This document shows positions 59,372 to 64,000 of a DNA stretch of 64,000 nucleotides, piece by piece. The notes beneath the pieces were generated by a model. That model made no database searches. It was not told the origin of the DNA and saw only the letters and a program-made list of their open reading frames with translations. The position numbers and the translations under genes were made by a program. The stretch is from Bacteroides thetaiotaomicron VPI-5482 (GTDB taxonomy: Bacteria; Bacteroidota; Bacteroidia; Bacteroidales; Bacteroidaceae): the NCBI RefSeq assembly GCF_000011065.1, contig NC_004663.1, forward strand, positions 2,914,001 through 2,978,000, given 5' to 3'. How positions within the stretch are numbered: position 1 is the stretch's first letter; each line of letters begins with the position of its first letter.

Positions 59372-60241
59372 ATGGCAACTTATACTCATTTCGGCAAACA
59401 GCCGGATGTACTGAAACATCTGATACTTTGCGAAGTTCTTCGGAACGAGCATCCACAAGTCTATGTAGAAACAAATTCTGCCTGTGCCATCTACCCGATG
59501 CAGCAGACTTCGGAACAGCAATATGGCATTTACTATTTCTTAGAAAAAGCGGTAGAGGAAGACAATCAAGTTCTAAAAGACTCCATTTACTATAAGATAG
59601 AAAATGCAGAAATGCAGAGAGGGTACTATTTAGGTTCTCCGGCTTTAGCAATGGAGGTATTAGGAAGACAGGCACAAAAATTTCTATTCTTCGATATAGA
59701 AAAGAGTGCTTTGGACAATGTGGAACGCTATGCGAAGCAAGCGGAACTACAGACATCCGTCCGCCTATATAATACCGATTCTCTCGAAGGAGTCATGAAG
59801 TTACTGCCATCACTCCCCAAAGATTCTTTCATTCATATCGATCCTTATGAGATAGATAAGAAAGGAGCATCGGGATTAACCTATCTGGATATATTAATAG
59901 AGGCTACCCAGTTAGGAATGAAGTGTTTACTATGGTACGGCTTTATGACTCAACATGACAAAAGCCATCTGAACTCATATATCACGACCCGACTAGAAGA
60001 GGCAAGGATTAAAGACTATATTTGTGCAGAACTGATAATGAGCTCTATCAGACAAGACACCGTATTATATAATCCCGGTATCATAGGCAGTGGCATCCTG
60101 GGCACCAATTTATCACAGAAATCAAATACAGCCATTCTTGATTACAGTGATATACTGGTCCGCCTCTACCAATACGCAAAATACAAGGACCATGACGGCA
60201 GCTTATACAGAGACATTATCGGCAATCCACCGGAAACCTGA
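59372..60241 (+). CDS. RlmJ-like methyltransferase-fold protein
   Basis: A 289-residue protein. The opening (YTHFGKQPDVLKHLILCEVL) resembles the HAGNxADVLKH opening of RlmJ, the 23S rRNA adenine-2030 N6-methyltransferase. A Rossmann-type acidic turn (KFLFFDIEKSALDNVERYAK near residue 103) and FIHIDPYEIDKKGASGLTYL near 148 follow. The catalytic motif in RlmJ is DPPYE, here IDPYE, so one proline is missing. The best call is a diverged member of the SAM-dependent methyltransferase family related to RlmJ; activity on rRNA is not shown. Confidence 0.55.
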   Translation: MATYTHFGKQPDVLKHLILCEVLRNEHPQVYVETNSACAIYPMQQTSEQQYGIYYFLEKAVEEDNQVLKDSIYYKIENAEMQRGYYLGSPALAMEVLGRQAQKFLFFDIEKSALDNVERYAKQAELQTSVRLYNTDSLEGVMKLLPSLPKDSFIHIDPYEIDKKGASGLTYLDILIEATQLGMKCLLWYGFMTQHDKSHLNSYITTRLEEARIKDYICAELIMSSIRQDTVLYNPGIIGSGILGTNLSQKSNTAILDYSDILVRLYQYAKYKDHDGSLYRDIIGNPPET

Positions 60242-60288
60242 GTCGAAAACAAGGAGTAGCAAAAATAGGAAATACATCAATCTTCCCA

Positions 60289-60759
60289 CTAAATATGTAT
60301 TCCATATCGGTGCTTCACTTCCGCCATCACAAACGTACTTTCCAGCGAACCCAGGCTATCGATGGTTCCCAATACATTCAGAATAAACTCCTGATAATAT
60401 TTCATATTAGGAGCATGGATCTTCAGCAAGTAATCGTAACTGCCCGATATATTATAACATTCGGTCACTTCGGGAATGTCCTGTATGATTCGGGTAAACT
60501 CAGCCGCAATGTCCCTGTTCAGCCGCCTTAGCTTGACACTGCAAAAGACCACAAAACCCTGATTCAGCTTTTCGGCATCCAGCACAGCGATATACTTCTT
60601 TATATATCCCCCACTCTCCAAACGTTTAAGGCGCTCGAAAACAGGAGTCGATGAAAGACTGACCCGCGCAGCCAACTCTTTGGTCGTCAACCGCGCATTC
60701 TCTTGCAAAGTACGGAGTATCTGCAAATCCACTTTATCTAATTTCTCAAAAGTATCCAT
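60289..60759 (-). CDS. Lrp/AsnC-family transcriptional regulator
   Basis: A 156-residue regulator. The winged HTH is at residues 5-60 (LDKVDLQILRTLQENARLTT, then RVSLSSTPVFERLKRLESGG). The RAM/ligand-binding domain is at 65-150 (VVFCSVKLRRLNRDIAAEFT, then ECYNISGSYDYLLKIHAPNM). It likely senses an amino acid. It is divergent from the O-acetylhomoserine sulfhydrylase gene, with promoter boxes at 60827-60834 and 60896-60903, so control of that methionine or cysteine gene is likely but inferred. Confidence 0.85.
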   Translation of the reverse strand: MDTFEKLDKVDLQILRTLQENARLTTKELAARVSLSSTPVFERLKRLESGGYIKKYIAVLDAEKLNQGFVVFCSVKLRRLNRDIAAEFTRIIQDIPEVTECYNISGSYDYLLKIHAPNMKYYQEFILNVLGTIDSLGSLESTFVMAEVKHRYGIHI

Positions 60760-60826
60760 AAGAAAAATATTCTTCTAACAGGTGATTTTTAAGAATAAAG
60801 CAGTTGCTTTATTCTGTATAACGATA

Positions 60827-60834
60827 CAAAAATA
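60827..60834 (-). promoter_or_regulatory. -7 box of the Lrp-like gene
   Basis: On the minus strand TATTTTTG, 67 bases before the ATG at 60759. Confidence 0.5.
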
Positions 60835-60895
60835 GCATTATTTTCTATATTTACACTATATATTGTTCGATATATCTACATCCCATAACTTTGCA

Positions 60896-60903
60896 AGAAA
60901 ATA
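60896..60903 (+). promoter_or_regulatory. -7 box of the sulfhydrylase gene
   Basis: TAACTTTG, with TTG about 20 bases upstream, 34 bases before the ATG at 60938. Confidence 0.55.
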
Positions 60904-60937
60904 AAGAGAGAATATCAAACTTAAAAAGCATACGATT

Positions 60938-62224
60938 ATGGAAAGAAAGAATTTACACTTTGAGACATTACAGGTTCATGTAGGACAGGAACAAGCAGAT
61001 CCGGCAACAGACGCACGCGCAGTACCTATTTATCAGACCACTTCTTATGTATTCCACAATTCCGCTCATGCAGCCGCACGTTTCGGTTTGCAAGATCCGG
61101 GCAATATCTACGGCCGCCTGACCAACTCCACCCAAGGAGTTTTTGAAGAACGTGTAGCCGTCCTCGAAGGAGGCGTAGCAGGTCTGGCAGTTGCCTCCGG
61201 TGCCGCCGCTATTACTTATGCTTTCGAAAACATTACTCGTGCAGGCGACCACATCGTAGCTGCCAAAACAATTTACGGAGGAAGCTATAACTTACTGGCA
61301 CATACTTTGCCCAATTATGGCGTTACCACCACTTTCGTTGATCCGAGCGACCTTTCCAACTTTGAGAAAGCGATTCAGGAGAACACCAAAGCCGTATTTA
61401 TCGAAACACTCGGAAACCCGAATTCCAATATTATAGACATAGAAGCGGTATCCGAAATTGCTCACCGTCACAAAATACCTTTGATTATAGACAATACGTT
61501 CGGCACTCCCTACTTAATCCGCCCCATCGAACACGGAGCAGACATTGTGGTACACTCCGCCACCAAATTCATTGGCGGTCATGGCAGTTCCTTGGGAGGA
61601 GTAATCGTTGACTCCGGTAAATTCGACTGGGTAGCTTCGGGTAAATTCCCGCAGTTGACAGAGCCCGATCCGAGTTACCACGGAGTACGCTTTGTAGACG
61701 CTGCCGGTCCGGCTGCTTACGTCACCCGCATTCGTGCCACTTTGCTACGGGATACGGGAGCAACGATCAGTCCGTTCAATGCCTTCATCCTGCTGCAAGG
61801 GCTGGAAACACTTTCTTTGCGTGTAGAACGTCATGTAGAAAACGCGCTAAAAGTGGTGAACTTCCTGAATAATCATCCGAAGGTGAAGAAAGTCAATCAT
61901 CCGTCACTCTCCGATCATCCGGATCATGCACTCTATCAACGCTATTTCCCGAATGGTGCAGGCTCCATCTTTACGTTTGAAGTAAAAGGAGGACAGGAAG
62001 AAGCACACCGCTTCATCGACAGTCTGGAGATTTTCTCGTTGCTGGCCAATGTAGCTGACGTGAAATCACTAGTCATCCATCCGGCAAGTACCACACACTC
62101 GCAACTTAATGCGCAGGAACTTGCAGAACAGGAGATTTATCCGGGCACTGTACGTCTATCCATCGGAACGGAACATATCAATGACCTGATAGCCGATCTG
62201 GAACAGGCACTCGCCAAAATCTGA
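60938..62224 (+). CDS. metY: O-acetylhomoserine sulfhydrylase
   Basis: A 428-residue PLP-dependent enzyme of the Cys/Met metabolism family. The PLP lysine is Lys210 in SATKFIGGHGSSLGG. YGRLTNSTQGVFEERVAVLE near residue 58, ETLGNPNSNIIDIEAV near 154 and the C-terminal HPASTTHSQLNAQELAEQEI are typical of O-acetylhomoserine aminocarboxypropyltransferase (MetY), which makes homocysteine from O-acetylhomoserine and sulfide. Cystathionine gamma-synthases are shorter by about 40 residues, which favours MetY. Divergent from an Lrp/AsnC regulator. Confidence 0.88.
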   Translation: MERKNLHFETLQVHVGQEQADPATDARAVPIYQTTSYVFHNSAHAAARFGLQDPGNIYGRLTNSTQGVFEERVAVLEGGVAGLAVASGAAAITYAFENITRAGDHIVAAKTIYGGSYNLLAHTLPNYGVTTTFVDPSDLSNFEKAIQENTKAVFIETLGNPNSNIIDIEAVSEIAHRHKIPLIIDNTFGTPYLIRPIEHGADIVVHSATKFIGGHGSSLGGVIVDSGKFDWVASGKFPQLTEPDPSYHGVRFVDAAGPAAYVTRIRATLLRDTGATISPFNAFILLQGLETLSLRVERHVENALKVVNFLNNHPKVKKVNHPSLSDHPDHALYQRYFPNGAGSIFTFEVKGGQEEAHRFIDSLEIFSLLANVADVKSLVIHPASTTHSQLNAQELAEQEIYPGTVRLSIGTEHINDLIADLEQALAKI

Positions 62225-62348
62225 CATTAGATTCTAACCTATTTGTCTGTTAAAATGTGATTGACAACAAGACGCAATGAAGATTCGGGGATTGAACTTT
62301 CCATCACTATGATACGTTATAACAATATAACATTAAAACATTGCAGTT

Positions 62349-62588
62349 ATGGAGAAATATTTAATACACAGCAACGAACTGCATCTGATAGACGCAGGGA
62401 AAATCCACCAGGCAGTAGAGAAAATGGTGGAGTCACTCGATCTTGCCGCAGGATCAACCAGTAATTTTGATCTCTATCAGGTAGTAGAAAGCTACTTTAA
62501 GGACCTTGAAAAAAGAAGGAAAATCAACCATGTACTGGGGATCAAAGAAGACCGATATGAGTTTGCAGAAGACTTCGGCATCAAATAA
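62349..62588 (+). CDS. Small protein of unknown function
   Basis: A 79-residue acidic protein with no signal or membrane segment (MEKYLIHSNELHLIDAGKIH, then SYFKDLEKRRKINHVLGIKE). I do not recognise the family. It lies 124 bases after metY on the same strand and ends before a strong terminator at 62631-62666, so it may be cotranscribed with metY. Confidence 0.6.
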   Translation: MEKYLIHSNELHLIDAGKIHQAVEKMVESLDLAAGSTSNFDLYQVVESYFKDLEKRRKINHVLGIKEDRYEFAEDFGIK

Positions 62589-62630
62589 AAAAGAAATTTT
62601 CCAATCACACCAGACAATTTGTTCATATAA

Positions 62631-62666
62631 AACGAGAGAGTCTCACCGAAGTGAAACTCTCTCGTT
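62631..62666. terminator. Terminator between convergent genes
   Basis: Arms AACGAGAGAGTCTCAC (62631-62646) and GTGAAACTCTCTCGTT (62651-62666), one mismatch, loop CGAA, with flanking A and T runs. Confidence 0.8.
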
Positions 62667-62687
62667 TTAGTATATATCTTATAGTGA

Positions 62688-63599
62688 TCAGTTTCCCTGA
62701 TGCACGGTAAGTTGCGGGAACGGGAAGTTGATGCCTTTTTCATTAAAGGTTTCATAAATAGTCTTGTTTATATCAAAATAAACTCCCCAGTAATCTGCCG
62801 TATTCACCCACACACGGGCTACCACATTCACACTGCTGGCATCCAGCGCATGAAGGGCAATAAACGGGGCGGGATCAGTCAGAATACGATTGTCGGCCGT
62901 CAGTATATCACGGACAATCTGCTGTACCTTATTATAATCTTCTCCATAATCCACGCCAACAATCCATTCTACACGGCGCGTTGTCTGTGTATTATAGTTT
63001 GTCACCACTCCGCTGCTCATTGCACCGTTCGGTATATAAATCACTTTATTATCTCCGGTAGTCAGAATGGTGTGAAATATCTGTATTTCCTTGACCGTTC
63101 CGGAAACTCCCTGACTTTCAATCCAATCTCCTACCTTATAAGGCTTGAAAAGCAATACGATCAGTCCGCCGGCAAAGTTCTGCAAGTTACCGGACAACGC
63201 CATACCGACAGCCACACCGGCAGAAGCCAACAGGGCTGCAAAAGAAGTTGTTTCGACTCCCAGAGCACCGACTACGGAGATAATCAACAGAATGGTCAGC
63301 AGAATATTTACCAGACTCTTCACAAAAGTCTTGATGCTTATATCCACCTTTCTCCTGTCCATCAGACGTCCGACAAATCGGTTGAGCATCGAGATGAGGA
63401 AGCGTCCGACAATGAAGACAAGGGTTGCAATCAGGATGCGTTCTCCGGCACGGATACCGAAATCTACCAATTGCTGGGTGATCAGAGAAAGCTTATCCAA
63501 TCCGTCCGCATTGGCTATCGCTTCTTCCATTAATTTATCTGCGACGATTTGTGTAGAATCCGCAAGCTGTGTTGCTGTCGCTTGAAATAATAGTAGCAT
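62688..63599 (-). CDS. MscS-family mechanosensitive channel
   Basis: A 303-residue small-conductance mechanosensitive channel. The first transmembrane segments are at about residues 53-72 and 92-115. The pore helix TM3 is at about 118-150 (FAALLASAGVAVGMALSGNL and then QNFAGGLIVLLFKPYKVGDW), with the glycine- and alanine-rich pattern of MscS. The beta domain (GDNKVIYIPNGAMSSGVVTN) and C-terminal alpha-beta cytoplasmic domain follow, ending NFPFPQLTVHQG. It opens under membrane tension to release osmolytes. The usual length is 280-300. Confidence 0.88.
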   Translation of the reverse strand: MLLLFQATATQLADSTQIVADKLMEEAIANADGLDKLSLITQQLVDFGIRAGERILIATLVFIVGRFLISMLNRFVGRLMDRRKVDISIKTFVKSLVNILLTILLIISVVGALGVETTSFAALLASAGVAVGMALSGNLQNFAGGLIVLLFKPYKVGDWIESQGVSGTVKEIQIFHTILTTGDNKVIYIPNGAMSSGVVTNYNTQTTRRVEWIVGVDYGEDYNKVQQIVRDILTADNRILTDPAPFIALHALDASSVNVVARVWVNTADYWGVYFDINKTIYETFNEKGINFPFPQLTVHQGN

Positions 63600-63657
63600 A
63601 ATTTGATAATTATATTAAAATGAATAAATAGCTGACTTGTCATATTTCAACAAACTA

Positions 63658-63665
63658 CAAAGTTA
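63658..63665 (-). promoter_or_regulatory. -7 box of the MscS gene
   Basis: On the minus strand TAACTTTG, 58 bases before the ATG at 63599. Confidence 0.5.
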
Positions 63666-63695
63666 TATTGTTTTTAGCAAATCTAAAAGTTTTTT

Positions 63696-63726
63696 TTGCT
63701 TTCCTCCCGCAAAAGCAGTAATTTTG
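63696..63726 (+). promoter_or_regulatory. Bacteroides-type promoter of the TPP-riboswitch transcript
   Basis: TTTG at 63696-63699 and TAATTTTG at 63719-63726 with a 19-base spacer, the consensus arrangement, just before the riboswitch. Confidence 0.7.
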
Positions 63727-63737
63727 CCAACGATTCA

Positions 63738-63816
63738 CTAAGTAGGGGTGCCTTAACATGACGGGCTGAGAACATACCCATAGAATCTGAACCGGGTAAT
63801 GCCGGCGTAGAGAACT
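63738..63816 (+). promoter_or_regulatory. TPP riboswitch (THI element)
   Basis: The conserved aptamer blocks are present in order: AGGGGTGCC at 63744, GGGCTGAGAACATACCC near 63763, and CTGAACCGGGTAATGCCGGC near 63787, then GTAGAGAACT. It binds thiamine pyrophosphate and lowers expression of the gene behind it. The receptor ATG at 63831 is only about 15 bases after it, which suggests control of translation start. Confidence 0.92.
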
Positions 63817-63830
63817 AATTAATAAGCAAG

Positions 63831-64000
63831 ATGAAAAAAATGATGATGATGGCCGTCGCCTTATTGGGCGCAGGCTTCCCTGTCCATGCACAAACGAGTG
63901 CAAAGGATAGTCTGAAAGTAATCAACCTGCAAGAAGTGCAGGTAGTATCCACACGTGCTACAGCAAAAACTCCCGTAGCATTTACCAATATAGGCAAAGC
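63831..64000 (+). CDS. TonB-dependent receptor, probably for thiamine, cut by right edge
   Basis: The first 56 codons of an outer membrane receptor. A signal peptide (MMMMAVALLGAGFPVHAQ, cleavage after AQ) is followed by a TonB-box-like and plug start (INLQEVQVVSTRATAKTPVA). The TPP riboswitch directly upstream links it to thiamine uptake; a TonB-dependent thiamine transporter under such control is known in Bacteroides thetaiotaomicron. The rest lies outside the window. Confidence 0.82.
   Translation, partial: MKKMMMMAVALLGAGFPVHAQTSAKDSLKVINLQEVQVVSTRATAKTPVAFTNIGK

Overview
The window looks like a chromosomal segment of a gut Bacteroides species. The evidence is two SusC/SusD pairs, many promoters of the Bacteroides type (TAnnTTTG at -7, often with TTTG near -33), DUF3857, DUF3788 and DUF6463 genes, IS66 elements of the Bacteroides kind, and a TPP riboswitch ahead of a TonB-dependent receptor. 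I cannot fix the species without a search.

Bases 1 to about 24 kb are accessory DNA. Bases 1-5.6 kb hold the remains of a mobilizable or integrative element: a frameshifted metallophosphoesterase, two excisionase-like HTH genes around a primase-helicase, a likely noncoding RNA, a tyrosine integrase broken at both ends, and another HTH gene with a DUF3876-type gene. Bases 5.7-12 kb are a same-strand run of small accessory genes mixed with gene stumps: a VOC fragment, two GNAT fragments, a membrane-protein tail, a frameshifted CPBP protease and a truncated DJ-1 protein. The intact genes there are two AraC regulators, an SH3-like protein, a TfoX C-terminal domain protein, an unrecognised 310-residue protein, a DUF6463 membrane protein and an iron-sulfur reductase. 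Two related IS66 elements follow (12056-14592 and 14670-17213). The second has a perfect 8-bp target duplication and splits an unknown reading frame.

Bases 17.5-22.2 kb on the minus strand are the most interesting part: a tight AT-rich operon of a D12-class adenine methyltransferase, a 725-residue DGQHR-domain protein and a 444-residue unknown protein. I propose it as a possible uncharacterised DNA-modification or defence cassette. A promoter-to-terminator noncoding transcript diverges from it and shares a 3' motif with the one at 3.7 kb. A second AraC-DUF6463 module lies beside it.

From about 25 kb on, the DNA looks more like stable Bacteroides backbone. It holds a Fpg/Nei-family protein lacking the N-terminal catalytic proline, tandem XRE regulators, two SusCD pairs without an adjacent enzyme, a Crp-like regulator, an acyltransferase and a winged-helix protein. 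Further right are a lipoprotein, DinB, DJ-1 and AraC-GyrI proteins, two DUF3857 proteins, DUF3788, a MATE pump, a GH28-like beta-helix enzyme, an alpha/beta hydrolase, an SDR and a GNAT. The last stretch has cardiolipin synthase, an ECF-type sigma factor, a Vat-like acetyltransferase, an RlmJ-like methyltransferase, Lrp/AsnC divergent from an O-acetylhomoserine sulfhydrylase, an MscS channel, and the riboswitch-controlled receptor cut by the right edge.

Five intergenic spots (24.8, 26.8, 48.3, 53.9 and 58.4 kb) share an architecture rather than a sequence: two to four copies of a locus-specific motif spaced 22-23 bp apart, usually within an inverted repeat. A long foldback near 40.8-41.0 kb and a nested one at 44.4-44.5 kb are also unexplained by coding.
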